A DNA stretch of 64,000 nucleotides from Gari tellinella (taxonomy: Eukaryota; Mollusca; Bivalvia; Cardiida; Psammobiidae). The position numbers and the translations under genes are program-made. The notes under the pieces were generated by a model that was not told the origin of the DNA, searched no databases, and worked only from the letters and a program-made list of their open reading frames with translations. Location of the stretch: positions 17,837,543-17,901,542 of the forward strand of contig OV277862.1 of NCBI GenBank assembly GCA_922989275.2, in the 5' to 3' direction. Below, piece after piece: positions 11,024 through 20,714 of the stretch (position 1 is the first letter of the stretch; every line of letters begins with the position of its first letter).

Positions 11024-11262
11024 ACGCGTTTCTTAAAACTTTGTACGACAAATGTTGTCGTAAATCTGATTATAAATGTCTCAGTTATTATTTATTTCTC
11101 CATCTAATCCCGTCTTGTGACATTTCTTTTGAATCATCTTAAAAAGACGATTCCAAAGAGATGTCACGAGACATGATTAGATAGAGAAATCTGGATGAAA
11201 TGTATTTTAAATTTTTGACTTACGACCGTTTTTGTCGTACGAAGTTTTATGAAACGGGCCCC
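11024..11262. mobile_element. G-family MITE
   Basis: The right end GAAACGGGCCCC is intact and the left end is eroded. The core palindrome contains GGAATC...GATTCC and the arms carry CGTACGACAAATGTTGTCG and TTTTTGTCGTACGAAG. Confidence 0.8.
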
Positions 11263-11290
11263 TGACTCCTATAGAAATGTTTTCGAAATA

Positions 11291-11516
11291 TTAAGGTCTG
11301 TACTGCCGTGACGTCATCAATTTTAAACGGTTGTCATCTGCTTTTATTTCTCAAATTTAAATTGATATAGATATATTTTGACATGAAATATTGAAATGAG
11401 TGGCAAACAGTTTGAATCCTGATCAGACGCCGCGTTACGCGGCGACTGATCAAGATCCAAACTTTTTGCAAATACATTACTCGGAATAAGACAGTGGGTA
11501 GATTAAGGTCTGCAAG
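11291..11516. mobile_element. PB-A MITE
   Basis: TTAAGGTCTGTACTGCCGTG to GGGTAGATTAA with core CAGACGCCGCGTTACGCGGC. TTAA lies at both ends. Confidence 0.75.
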
Positions 11517-11681
11517 TTTGAGTGGACAAAGCAATATTGATCCTGGTAATTCACGAACAATGCTAACACTTATTCACTTCCGTGTTTGGTCTACATCGTT
11601 TGTAATTCCCAAAATTGCAAAAGGCATGCATTAAATTTGTACTCAAGCATAAATATGTATGCAATAATGAATTCAGGTTAG

Positions 11682-11941
11682 TACAGTGGAGAATGTGTTA
11701 TTCTTTCCCAATAAACGCGTTTACGCTAAAACTATTATTTGCAGTGCAAACAGTTTGGAGCCAGATCAGACGCGGGGTAACCCGTCGTCTGATCAGGCTC
11801 CAAACTGTTTACCACCATGATAAACATGAATTATCAGAATTGTCCAAAAGTTGTTCTTTTCTACGTTTTAGTGCTTTGCGTTTGCGTGCGTTTGCGTACG
11901 TTTGCGTTTAAACGGGAAAGAATAACAGATTCTCCACTGTA
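11682..11941. mobile_element. TA-B MITE, copy 1
   Basis: TACAGTGGAGAATGTGTTAT at the left and CAGATTCTCCACTGTA at the right. Inside are arm 1 (AATAAACGCGTTTACGC), a PB-A-like core (CAGACGCGGGGTAACCCGTC) and arm 2 (TTTGCGTACGTTTGCG). Length about 250 bp, like its sisters, so this family is probably recent. Confidence 0.9.
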
Positions 11942-12033
11942 GCAATATGAAGTAATGTGTCATTCGAATAAGTCTAGTTAGTGATTTGAGCTTGCAGAAA
12001 GCAGCCACGTTTCTTTAGGTTTTCATGCATTAC

Positions 12034-12503
12034 TTACAGTGGAGAATCTGTTATTCTTTCCCGTTTAAACGCAAACGTACGCAAACGCAAATCACTAAAA
12101 CGTAGGAAAATGCAACTTTTGGACAATTCTGATAATTCATGTTTATCTTGGTGGCAAAGAGTTTGGAGCCTGATCAGACGCCGGATTACCCGGCGTCTGA
12201 TCTGGCTCCAAACTGTTTGCACTGCAAATAATAGTTTTAGCGTAAACGCGTTTATTGGGAAAGAATAACAGATTCTCCACTGTAACCCCATTCACTGCCT
12301 TACCCCGAGTACAATTGTTATTTCAAAACAGTTTGGATCCTGATCAGACGCCGCGTGACGCAGCGTACGTCTGATCAGGATCCACACTGTTTATCATTCA
12401 TTTCTATATTTCTTAATTCAAAATACCTATAATCTAAAATTGAGAAATAAAAGCAGACGACAGTTGTTTAAACTTGATGACGTCATGGCAGTGAATGGGT
12501 TAA
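12034..12503. mobile_element. PB-A MITE split by a TA-B insertion
   Basis: Removing the TA-B copy at 12035-12284 restores the left TTAACCCC end: T at 12034, one TA, then ACCCCATTC. The right end is GTGAATGGGTTAA and the core is CAGACGCCGCGTGACGCAGC. Confidence 0.85.
12035..12284. mobile_element. TA-B MITE, copy 2, nested in a PB-A TTAA
   Basis: Full 250-bp copy in inverted orientation to copy 1, with only 93 bp between them. Its TA target lies in the TTAA end of the neighbouring PB-A element. The core is CAGACGCCGGATTACCCGGC. Confidence 0.9.
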
Positions 12504-12628
12504 AATTGATCGCCTATCACACACGTGACTGTACATAAGGCTATACTGTATGATGGTAATTGCGAAGTTTTACTGTGCTAGCGCTGGTCTCCTAGGAGAA
12601 AGACAGTGGTCACATCTTGCAAATAATA

Positions 12629-13033
12629 TACAGTAGAGTCCTTCTATTACGACCACTTCATAGAGCTTAGTTTTGGGTATTTTAGGCAGGTTGATAATCA
12701 ACCCAGATGGAAGTAAAGCAGAATGCCCCATTAAGAGCTTTCTGCTTTACTTTACTCTTGTTTTAAATCGTTCACTCCAGAAACGGCTAATGGATATTTC
12801 CAGTTTCCAATTAAATGTTATCCATCTTTCGTTATTTATGGTTATATTTGGCAACGCTGCAAACCTTGATCAAAGGGTTCCTACATGAGCCCTCTGATCA
12901 GGGTCTGCACTGTTTACATGGGACAAGTGTATTCTTCACATGTACACTGCTTATTAGTGGTTGAATATGTTAAGCTGTCATTTATCATCAGTAGACTTCA
13001 TTTTAATGGTCGTAATAGTGTGGTTTTACTGTA
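12629..13033. mobile_element. TA-C MITE split by a PB-J copy
   Basis: Left TACAGTAGAGTCCTTCTATT and right GTGTGGTTTTACTGTA. The element is interrupted between its core and right arm by PB-J sequence at about 12787-12973, which contains AGCCCTCTGATCAGGGTCTG and ends at a TTAA. Confidence 0.75.
12787..12973. mobile_element. PB-J MITE nested in TA-C
   Basis: Contains CCAGTTTCCAATTAAATG, the core half GAGCCCTCTGATCAGGGTC and the end GAATATGTTAA. The left TTAA has mutated to CTAA. Confidence 0.6.
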
Positions 13034-13045
13034 TTGAATCTTGTT

Positions 13046-13551
13046 TTAACCCATTACCCCTTAACTCTTTGAACCCTAGTCACGCATATATGCGTCATTT
13101 GCAAACAGCGTACCTGTGAAGAGTACACTTGTCCTTTGCAAACGGTGTATACCCTGACCAGAGGGCTCCTTAAGGAGCCCTCTGATCAGGGTCTACACTG
13201 TTTGTAATTTTAGAATATATTGTAAAAATCAACCCTAAAAAGTCAAAAATGGACTAGACTACATTGAAAACTAGAATTGTCCATTTGAGGTTTCAGGGAG
13301 GAAAGGGTTAAATACGCCTTTTGGGTCGTTTGGACGCCTTATATTTACTCCTCTACTAAAGAGAATAGTTCCACTTTATACAGTCATAAATATGTATCGT
13401 AAGAAATATTTTTATGTCCTTGCAGATGAAAGTTTAAGCAGACTGAAAGTCAAGCAGAATGTGCCTAAGGCACATTCTGCTTCACTTTCAACCTGCTTTA
13501 AGTGGCCACATGTCTTTAATATAAGAAACAGACCATGGGGTAATGGATTAA
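13046..13551. mobile_element. PB-I MITE split by a PB-J copy
   Basis: Starts TTAACCCATTACCCC, is interrupted by the PB-J element at 13061-13311, then continues with the right arm, core GTGCCTAAGGCACATTCTGC and left arm ending GGGGTAATGGATTAA. Confidence 0.8.
13061..13311. mobile_element. PB-J MITE nested in PB-I
   Basis: TTAACTCTTTGAACCCTAGT to GGAAAGGGTTAA with TTAA at both ends and the core GGGCTCCTTAAGGAGCCC. Very similar to the copy at 5556. Confidence 0.85.
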
Positions 13552-13697
13552 AAACATTATAACAAATTGCACATTCTGCACGCAGTCGTCTCAATCTGTG
13601 ATCCTCGTCGTAAATTGATTACTGCGAACAATTCATTATCCATATTGATGTGCGTCATAAACAAAAACTCATTATCTATACATGTACCTGAAACTGA

Positions 13698-13895
13698 AAC
13701 AATTCCAGTTTCCAATTAAGTCTGGTCGAATTTTAAATATTAAGGGTTGATTTCAACAGTATATAGCAAAAATGGCAAACACTGCAGACCATGATTAAAT
13801 GGCTCACCAGGATCTACACTGTTGACACGGGACAAATGTACTCATCACAGGTACACTGTTGTAAATGACGCATACACGCGTCACTAGTCGTTAAT
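13698..13895. mobile_element. PB-J MITE remnant
   Basis: Has CCAGTTTCCAATTAAGTC, CACTGCAGACC, GGATCTACACTGTT and the end segment GACGCATACACGCGTCACTA. The core is decayed. Confidence 0.55.
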
Positions 13896-13908
13896 TAAAT
13901 TAAAGAAC

Positions 13909-14117
13909 ACAGTAAAACCTCTCTATTTCGACCACTAAGAAGAAGGCTGATTGACTGCATAAAAGACAGGTGACAGCTTAAAGCAAGGTGGACGTAAAAC
14001 AGAAAGCTCCGAAAGGAGCTTTCTGTTTTACGCTCACCTTGCTTTTAGAAGTCACATGCCTTAAACGTCTGATAATGAACACAATTAAGTGATCGTAACA
14101 GAGACGGTTTTACTGTA
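13909..14117. mobile_element. TA-C MITE ending 7 bp from a stop codon
   Basis: CAGTAAAACCTCTCTATTTC to ACGGTTTTACTGTA with core AGAAAGCTCCGAAAGGAGCT. Its right end lies seven bases past the stop codon of the minus-strand exon at 14125, so it forms the start of that gene's 3' UTR. Confidence 0.85.
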
Positions 14118-14124
14118 TTTTGAA

Positions 14125-14807
14125 TCAAGTTTTATCACTTGGCAATGTTTCATCCGGGCTTTTAACAACCACCACCTCGGTTTTCTCCGGACTCTTTTTA
14201 AGTTTCGTAAAGACTTTTGGCAAATTGCCGCCATCATTATTCGTCAATACCACATTAGGGAAAACACGCGATTTACTAGACACCGGCCTGCCTTTCGGAA
14301 CAGGCGAATTTGTTATCGAATGTTCTAAATTTGTGTTTGAAATTGGACGAGGAAGCTTGGGTGGCTTTTGCGACCCGCCAGCGAGACTGGCTCCGGTGAA
14401 AAATGGGAACCTTGGAGTTCTGCTAACACCATTTTCTTTTTTATCATTTTCCGCATTGTCGATAGTTATTACAATGTTTTCCGGCGCTCCAGGGGGTCTT
14501 TTCGAATTGATAGTATTTTCACGATTGCTATTTCTCTCCCTGACTTTGTTTAACCAGTATCTAAGGACTTTCATAGCCCTCTCCTTCTTTTGTTTCTTGA
14601 TTTCTTTCTTCCTAAACTGAATTACTGATAACCTTGCACGAATAAGTTCTCGGGTATTGTCACTGACGTCACTATCGTTGTCAGCTGTGGTTTTTCTGTC
14701 ATAGCATTTGTCGACGAGTTTGGCTATGATTACGGCTGCCAGGCAAGCAACTATGATGACCGTCACTGTTACTAAAACTTTGACGCCGACGTCTGCACTG
14801 TCCGAGT
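14125..14807 (-). CDS. Terminal exon of an unrecognised single-pass membrane protein
   Basis: Open frame on the minus strand of about 227 codons after the likely exon start, ending in TGA at 14125-14127. A pyrimidine-rich acceptor (TTTCTATTTTCAG) ends at 14808, and the exon begins after one base of a codon, a phase-1 junction common in genes for extracellular domains. The encoded product opens with an acidic DSDSADVG segment, then a hydrophobic stretch of about 22 residues (LVTVTVIIVACLAAVIIAKL), then a strongly basic, helix-prone region (RKKEIKKQKKERAMKVLR) and a proline- and serine-rich tail. This fits the membrane anchor and cytoplasmic part of a type I receptor or adhesion protein whose ectodomain is encoded further right. 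I do not recognise the family. Base use is more GC-rich and codon-like than the flanks, which supports coding. A start at 14853 within the same open frame would give 242 residues, but it lies in the presumed intron. No clear polyadenylation signal is seen before the adjoining MITE. Confidence 0.65.
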
Positions 14808-14867
14808 CTGAAAATAGAAATGTAATTATAGGAGACATTGTTATATGAAACAATACTGTTACAAAAA

Positions 14868-15177
14868 CAGTGCTCCCTCCCTACAACGACTCTCCTCACA
14901 ACAATACTTGCCGCTCTTTCCAAAAAAGACAACTTATTCACGGCTGCTATGGCGTCTGCTTAAATCTGTCGTCTGCTATTTTTCTCAAAGTTACATAATG
15001 GACATTTTGACTTAATGAGGGTGACACACAGCTTGAATCCAGATCAGACTGTCTGATCTGGATTCAAGCTGTTTGAAAATATAAGCCAATTTCCCTCCCA
15101 ATAACGACTCCCTCCGAACAACGCACATATATTGTGTCTCACTGTGGGTGTCGTCGTTTTAGAGAGGGAGCGCTGTA
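14868..15177. mobile_element. H-family element with a PB-A-like core
   Basis: CAGTGCTCCCTCCCTACAAC at the left and an inverted GAGAGGGAGCGCTG at the right. In the middle is a short palindrome CAGATCAGACTGTCTGATCTG inside GCTTGAATC...GATTCAAGC, a variant of the PB-A core lacking the CGCCG stem. It lies just upstream of the presumed acceptor of the minus-strand exon. Confidence 0.75.
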
Positions 15178-15293
15178 TTAAAACTGTCTTAACCCTTTCC
15201 CCCCATTAGAAGGCCTTTAATCAATTCAGGCGACGTATTCAGCGTTAAACAATTGCCGTCTGCTTTTATTTTCTCAAATTCATATTTAAGGTT

Positions 15294-15706
15294 AACTTAC
15301 TAGAGAAATAACGCAAATAGTACCAAGCAGTTTCGATCCTGATTAAGGTACAAATTGTTTGCAACAACCATTGTACAGTGGATAATCTGTTATTCTTTCC
15401 CGTTTAAACGCAAACGTACGCAAACGCAAAGCACTAAAACGTAGACAAGAACAACTTTTGGACAATTCTGATAATTTTTGTTTATCTTGGTGGCAAACAG
15501 TTTGGAGCCTGATCAGACGCCGGGTTACCCGGCGTCTGATCTGGCTCCAAACTGTTTGCACTGCAAATAATAGTTTTAGCGTAAACGCGTTTATTGGGAA
15601 AGAATAACAGATTCTCCACTGTAACTTACTAGAGAAATAACGTAAATAGTACCAAGCAGTTTCGATCCTAATTAAGGTACACATTGTTTGCAACACCAAT
15701 CGTACT
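15294..15706. repeat. 82-bp direct duplication flanking a TA-B copy
   Basis: AACTTACTAGAGAAATAACG through GTTTGCAACA occurs at 15294-15375 and again at 15623-15706 with few differences. The TA-B element at 15374-15623 sits between the copies. The sequence is a decayed PB-A half with TTTCGATCCT.ATTAAGG. Confidence 0.8.
15374..15623. mobile_element. TA-B MITE, copy 3
   Basis: TACAGTGGATAATCTGTTAT to GATTCTCCACTGTA, core CAGACGCCGGGTTACCCGGC. Same orientation as copy 2. Confidence 0.9.
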
Positions 15707-15766
15707 CTTGGTTACAGGGTAAGCTCTCTTCAACAACAAAATAGTAAGACAGAATAATGATATTAA

Positions 15767-15990
15767 ACTCATTTACCCTATAACTGAATACGGAAAATTC
15801 TAGTTTCCAAGAAAGTCTAGTCCATCTTTTTACTATTTGGGTTTGATTTCAACACGGAATTATACAAGTCAGTGTATAATTCTGTGATTTCAACAATTTA
15901 TTGCAAAATGACATATAATGCAGACCCTGATCAGTGGACTCCTATCCTCTGCGCTGAGTTTATACTGTTAACATATACACTGTATTTCAA
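15767..15990. mobile_element. PB-J MITE remnant
   Basis: CATTTACCCTATAACTGAAT start, TTCTAGTTTCCAAGAAAGTC, and a core half ATGCAGACCCTGATCAGTGG. A small extra hairpin GGAATTATAC...GTATAATTC lies at about 15855-15890. Confidence 0.5.
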
Positions 15991-16025
15991 GTTTGGCGGA
16001 AGGGATATTTCACTGTAGATCTAAT

Positions 16026-16443
16026 TACAGTAAAACCCGTCTAAACCGGAACCTCTAAATACCGGAATTCTCTCTAAACCGAACAAAAACGTTGGTCCCG
16101 TTTCCAGCTCTTCTTTATTTTAACCCATTCACTATAAATAATATATTGTATTTTTACGCTTTGGATTTATTCCTTCACTAAAGAAAATACATGTAAATTC
16201 ATGAATATGTATCATCAGAAATATTTTCTATGTTCAAGCAGATTATAGCTTAAAGCAGGTTGAATGTAAAGCAGAATGCGCCTAAATGCGCATTCTGCTT
16301 TACTTTCAACCTGCTCTAACTGATCAGTTATCTTACATACTAGAAACAAGCTATTGGTTAAATCCCCTCTAAACCGGAAACCTCTTTAAACCGGAAATTT
16401 ATGTTGTCCCCATACATGTCCGGTTTACAGGGGTTTCACTGTA
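16026..16443. mobile_element. TA-E MITE split by PB-I
   Basis: TACAGTAAAACCCGTCTAAA at the left and an inverted CAGGGGTTTCACTGTA at the right. Repeated CTAAACCGGAA motifs lie in both halves. PB-I is inserted at 16120-16361 with TTAA on both sides. Confidence 0.8.
16120..16361. mobile_element. PB-I MITE nested in TA-E
   Basis: TTAACCCATTCACTATAAAT start (right arm first), core TGCGCCTAAATGCGCATTCT, left arm ending AGCTATTGGTTAA. TTAA flanks are intact, so this is a clean insertion. Confidence 0.85.
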
Positions 16444-16799
16444 GTTTGTAATTGTACATGTTTCACGCTACTGACCAAAAGCCTTGTCAACAATGGTATT
16501 TTAGAGCGGCGGTGATGTTTTAATAACCTTGCTGGAAAATTGAATACAAGGGCTAAACACTCCGGCTGTTCATACAAAAATACTGAATGACCATAAACAA
16601 AATCAACAAAATATGCAACAAAAGCGGTGCCTGTACAAGAAGTCCCATGCATAGAACATTTGCAGAAAACCACAGTTCTTATAAAAAGGTTATTGTGCTC
16701 GTTGCTTTTGATATGTTTCTATATTTGACCATAGCTTTATTTAACTTTGGACTTTTATATACTGCTATATCCTTTCACCGCAAAATTTATAGTGAGGTT

Positions 16800-17012
16800 T
16801 TTACCCCTTCACCGCAATATTGTCGTCTGCTTCACTATTGTTGTCTGCTTTATCGTTTCAAAGTTAGATTTAAGACAGCAATACTGACGAAATTGCGATA
16901 CGGGTGTCAAACAGTTTGGATCCTGATCAGACGCCGCGTTAGGCGGCGTCTGATCTGGATCCAAACTATTTGCATAGTCGACTTTAGTCCTCTAAGGCGA
17001 TAGAAGAGTTAA
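16800..17012. mobile_element. PB-A MITE, TTTACCCC subtype
   Basis: TTTACCCCTTCACCGCAATA near the left, core CAGACGCCGCGTTAGGCGGC with GGATCC arms, and TTAA at 17009-17012. Confidence 0.75.
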
Positions 17013-17064
17013 GTTACACATGTATACGTGGACTCTATAGACAGAAAACACCTTTGTACACCTC

Positions 17065-17240
17065 TTCTAAATGCTAGCTGTTGCAACATCGTCTGCCCTA
17101 TAAAAATGTTTTATTTGGTCCAAACGAGTGTCAAACAGGCTACATGTATGTCCTGATCAGTTATAGCGTCTCGCGGCGTCTGATCAGTAGGGCCCTAACA
17201 ATTTGCGAATGTTATTCTGGTCGCGCTCAACCCTTTAGTT
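17065..17240. repeat. Decayed PB-A element
   Basis: Core half CGTCTCGCGGCGTCTGATCA with a broken partner and the CAACATCGTCTGCC segment on the left. Confidence 0.45.
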
Positions 17241-17430
17241 TAAACATATTTTATTTCCAAAATTTCAACATGGAAATGGGGTTGGGCCACAAGTTCCAAA
17301 AACATTAGTTACGGCCCTTCCCCCAAACCCTTTAAGGATTAACCCTTGCTCTGCCTTTTGCTAATAGGTTAACATTTGCAAACAGCTTTTTTAATCAATA
17401 TTAAGACTCCAAGTTTCGAGTGGTTTGCTT

Positions 17431-17666
17431 TATAATGGAGAAATTAAATGAATCTTAACGAAAACGCAAAGCACAAAAGGTAGAAATGACATTAATTTTT
17501 GGAAATAATGACGATTTATTCAGTCTATCTGAAAGGCAAACAGTTTGTAGCCTGATTAGACGTCGGGTTACTCGTTGTCTGATTTGGGTCCAGATTGTTT
17601 TCAGTAGAAATAACTGTAAATCGCAAACGCGTTTATTGGGAAAGAATAACGTCTTCTCCACTGTAT
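17431..17666. mobile_element. Diverged TA-B element
   Basis: TATAATGGAGAAAT at the left and CTTCTCCACTGTA at the right. Arm 2 (AACGCAAAGCACAAAAGG) and arm 1 (AAACGCGTTTATTGGGAAAG) are recognisable and the core has lost symmetry. Confidence 0.7.
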
Positions 17667-17739
17667 AACGGTCTTCAGATTTCTTTAGATTTGCAATATG
17701 TACATAAAAACTTAATTTCGAAAGTTTTTTCAGACAATG

Positions 17740-17927
17740 TTAATCTCATTACTGTCATACTATCGCCAACACCTGTTTAATCCTTGTACAGCCTTAACAT
17801 CGTCTGTTTAAATGTGTCGTCTGCTTTTATATCTTAAAGTTATATTTGTGAACAAATAACTGAAGACACATCGATATGAATACCCAAAAGTTTGGATCCG
17901 GATTACACGCCGAGCCACTTTGTAACT
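17740..17927. repeat. PB-A left half, truncated
   Basis: TTAATCTCATTACTGTCATA and TGTCGTCTGCTTTTATATCT lead to a half core TTTGGATCCGGATTACACGC, after which the G-family element begins. Confidence 0.5.
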
Positions 17928-18141
17928 GGGCCTGTTTCATAAAACTTCGTACGACAAATGTTGTCGTAAGTCAGATTATAAAAGTCTTAATTATTATTTA
18001 TCCCTCCATCTAAATCTGTCTTGTGACGATTCCAAAGAGATGTCACAAGACAGGATTAGATAGAAAAATCAGAAATTAAATGTATTTTAAAGTTTTGACT
18101 TACGACCGTTTTTGTCGTACTATGTTTTATGAAACAGCCCC
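17928..18141. mobile_element. G-family MITE
   Basis: GGGCCTGTTTCATAAAACTT to TTTTATGAAACAGCCCC, with CGTACGACAAATGTTGTCG on the left arm. Half of the central palindrome is missing. Confidence 0.8.
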
Positions 18142-18231
18142 TGGTCTGGCATGAATAAAGTTTTATAAAATAGATGTTAGGTGCCTAAATAAACACGAAA
18201 ATGGTACATTTCAGTAAAAGGTTAATTCAAT

Positions 18232-18290
18232 TGTCATGATTGGGATTCGAACCCATACTGCGATGGCAAAACCCAAATTAATAAAAATTA
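18232..18290 (-). repeat. tRNA-like T-arm remnant
   Basis: The minus strand reads TATGGGTTCGAATCCCAATC, a good B-box/T-arm. No matching 5' half with an A-box was found, so it is a tRNA or SINE fragment at best. Confidence 0.3.
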
Positions 18291-18313
18291 AAGCTCGACA
18301 CTGAGTGCAAGCG

Positions 18314-18585
18314 TTAACCCCCCCCCCTCCATCCCTCCCCGTATCTTGTTTTCGGTTTGTAGAACAGGTAGTTGCATAAACCAGGGTGAAAGTAAAGCAG
18401 CGTGCTCCTTTAGGAGTGTTCTGCTTTACTGTCAGCCTGCTTTAAGCATCCACCTGACCGGGTGCTGAAACATTTTCCTATGCTTCTTTAATACATATAG
18501 GACATGATAAAGGCATGAATAGATGTCTCTATGACGAATAAGTTTATCAGCCAATAAGGGGGCTTCTTTGTAGGGAAATGGTTAA
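18314..18585. mobile_element. PB-I MITE with a PB-I/TA-C intermediate core
   Basis: TTAACCCCCCCCCCTCCATC to GGAAATGGTTAA. The core has AAAGCAGCGTGCTCCTTTAG: the outer stem is PB-I type and the inner CTCCTTTAGGAG is TA-C type. Confidence 0.75.
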
Positions 18586-18792
18586 CATAGTTTGTTCTTC
18601 ATTCCATACATATTTATGGGTTTGCTCCTTATAACTGGTTCAATGAATGAAATATCAATAGCGATTGGCAAAGTAATAAGGAGACAACGGAGTAGAAACA
18701 TGTGATAAAAAAAATCAATGTAACCCAGTGATGTTCCTTAGACAAGTCTTTATATGAACAATCAACTTTTAAAATGTCTTTTTTGGTCATCA

Positions 18793-19034
18793 GGGGCCCG
18801 TTTCATAAAACTTCGTACGACAAATGTTGTCGTAAGTCAAATTATAAAACTCTAGATTATTCTTTATTTCTCGATCTAATCCTGTCTTGTGACATCTTTT
18901 TGGAATCGTCTTGAAAAGACGAATCCAAAGAGATTCACAAGACAGGATTAGATAGAGAAGTCAGAAATTAAATGTATTTTAATGTTTTGACTTACGACAA
19001 CATTTGTCGTGAGAAGTTTTATGAAACGGGCCCC
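18793..19034. mobile_element. G-family MITE, full length
   Basis: GGGGCCCGTTTCATAAAACT to ATGAAACGGGCCCC, with a central palindrome GAATCGTC...GACGAATC and both arms complete. About 242 bp. Confidence 0.85.
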
Positions 19035-19112
19035 TGCTTATCAGTCTCTTTACAACAAGATGAAAGTATAGCACAACTCCCGTAGGATATTTCTGTTGTT
19101 CTTCCATCACGC

Positions 19113-19300
19113 TTAACCCATTGCCCTATAGTCTGATTTTGTTCTTGAAGACAGGTGACCACTTAGAGCAGCTTTAAAGTAAAGCAGAATGCGCCTGAAT
19201 GCACATTTCTTTCAGCCTGCTTAAAGGTAACTTCTGATAGGATATAGAAAATATGTCTTATGGTGCATATTCACGACTGTATAAACTGGAACTATTTTCT
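19113..19300. mobile_element. PB-I MITE, right end lost
   Basis: TTAACCCATTGCCCTATAGT start, core GCGCCTGAATGCACATTTC, and right arm up to GGAACTATTTTC, after which unrelated sequence begins. Confidence 0.7.
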
Positions 19301-19402
19301 ATCATTGTCAGCTTCAAGATATACTCGTCAAAATATCGAACTTACGAGCTAATTTACTTAAGACGCGTTGCTACGATTGTCAAGCGCCTTCGATCCAGAC
19401 AA

Positions 19403-19776
19403 GGGGCCCATTTCATAAAAACTTCGGACGACAAAAACGGTCGTTAGTCAAAACTTTAAAATACATTTAATTTCTGAGTTCTCTATCTAATCCTGTCTTG
19501 TGACATCTCTTTCGAATCGCCTTGGAAAGACGATTCCAAGGAGATGGCACACAACAGGATTAGATGGTGAAATAAATAATAATTGAGACTTTTATTATCT
19601 ATTTTATTATCTAATCCTGTCTTGTGACATCTCTTTGGAATCGTCTATTCAAGACGATTCCAAAGAGATAAGAGATATCACAAGACAGGATTAGATGAAG
19701 AAATAAATTATAATTGAGACTTTTATAATCTGACTTACGACGATATTTGTCCTACGAAGTTTTATGAAACGGGCCC
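19403..19776. mobile_element. G-family element with a duplicated core
   Basis: GGGGCCCATTTCATAAAAAC to GAAACGGGCCC. Two complete hairpin cores lie in tandem, at about 19485-19565 and 19614-19695, each with CTAATCCTGTCTTGTGACA and its inverted partner. Single-core copies are about 240 bp; this one is 374 bp. Confidence 0.8.
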
Positions 19777-20093
19777 TAAGCTCCGAGTTATACGGCTTCT
19801 GATCTGGATCGAAACTGTTCAGATAGCCGGGTTCATCAGAGTGTTGCTGCGGTCATACTAGTCTGGTTTAAAATGGGCTAGTTACACATGCTTAGATTTG
19901 TATCAGTAAAAACCCATCAGTGGTTCGTGCAGACGTCAATATGACGCAGACGAAACTGTAAATCTATAATGTGTGCGAATCTGTCAGGGCTCCAGATAAG
20001 AGGAGTATTTAACAAATAAAATCTGCACCAAAATATTATGGTGTGACTAGTCATTAGAATCGTCTCGAGTTAACTCAGTCGTATCTGGAGCAC
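19777..20093. other. No gene seen; short PB-A remnant at the left
   Basis: A fragment with GGCTTCTGATCTGGATCGAA lies at about 19795. The rest has no recognisable structure. Confidence 0.4.
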
Positions 20094-20336
20094 TGGGTCC
20101 TGTTTCATAAAACTTCGTACGACAAATGCTGTTGTAAGTCAGATTATTAAAGCCTCCATTGTTATCAATTTCTCCATCTAATCCTGTCTTGTGACATCTC
20201 TTTGGAATTGTCTTTTCAAGACGATTCCAAAGAGATGTCATAAGAAATGATTAGAAGGAGAAATCATAAATTAAATGCATTTTAAAATTTGACTGATGAC
20301 TGTTTTTGTCGTACGAAGTTTTATGAAACGAACCCG
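20094..20336. mobile_element. G-family MITE
   Basis: GGGTCCTGTTTCATAAAACT to TTTTATGAAACGAACCC with a well-kept central palindrome around GGAATTG...CGATTCC. Confidence 0.8.
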
Positions 20337-20490
20337 GGCCTGATTTGTGATAACCTTTGAAACAGTTTGCACCCAGATAGAACATCAATAATCCCCACCA
20401 TCTCTTCTCTGAGAATTGGTTTTGAATTACAAAATTGCAATAATAGAACAGGAGCAGATTACTTTTTTGCAGCTGGGATAAGCTGAAATG

Positions 20491-20714
20491 TAGCCGAAAC
20501 TCGATACTTCGAAATCGCGTTAGTTCGAGAATACCCGTATTTCAAAGTTAAAACGTGGCTAACATACACGTACATGTATTTCAAAGTTAAGCCACGTTTT
20601 AACTTTGAAATATGGGTATGTTCGACTTAAGCGAAATCGAGTTATCAAAATCCAACGTGAGAAATACGAGAAAATTCGAAATAAGCGAGTTAGAAGAATC
20701 GAGTTTCGACTGTA
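20491..20714. mobile_element. TA-D MITE
   Basis: TAGCCGAAACTCGATACTTC at the left and CGAGTTTCGACTGTA at the right. The core palindrome is built on TTTCAAAGTTAAAACGTGGC and its inverse. Confidence 0.75.

Noticed and set aside
14120..14620. 166-residue plus-strand frame opposite the minus-strand exon
   Set aside because: Antisense shadow. The minus-strand frame has the splice acceptor, the membrane segment and the basic tail, while this one has hydrophobic low-complexity content.
15343..15699. 118-residue minus-strand frame with CYSFPINAFTLKLLFAVQTVWSQIRR
   Set aside because: The same peptide appears in every TA-B copy (11615, 12034, 30534, 51280). It is a read-through of the MITE, not a gene.
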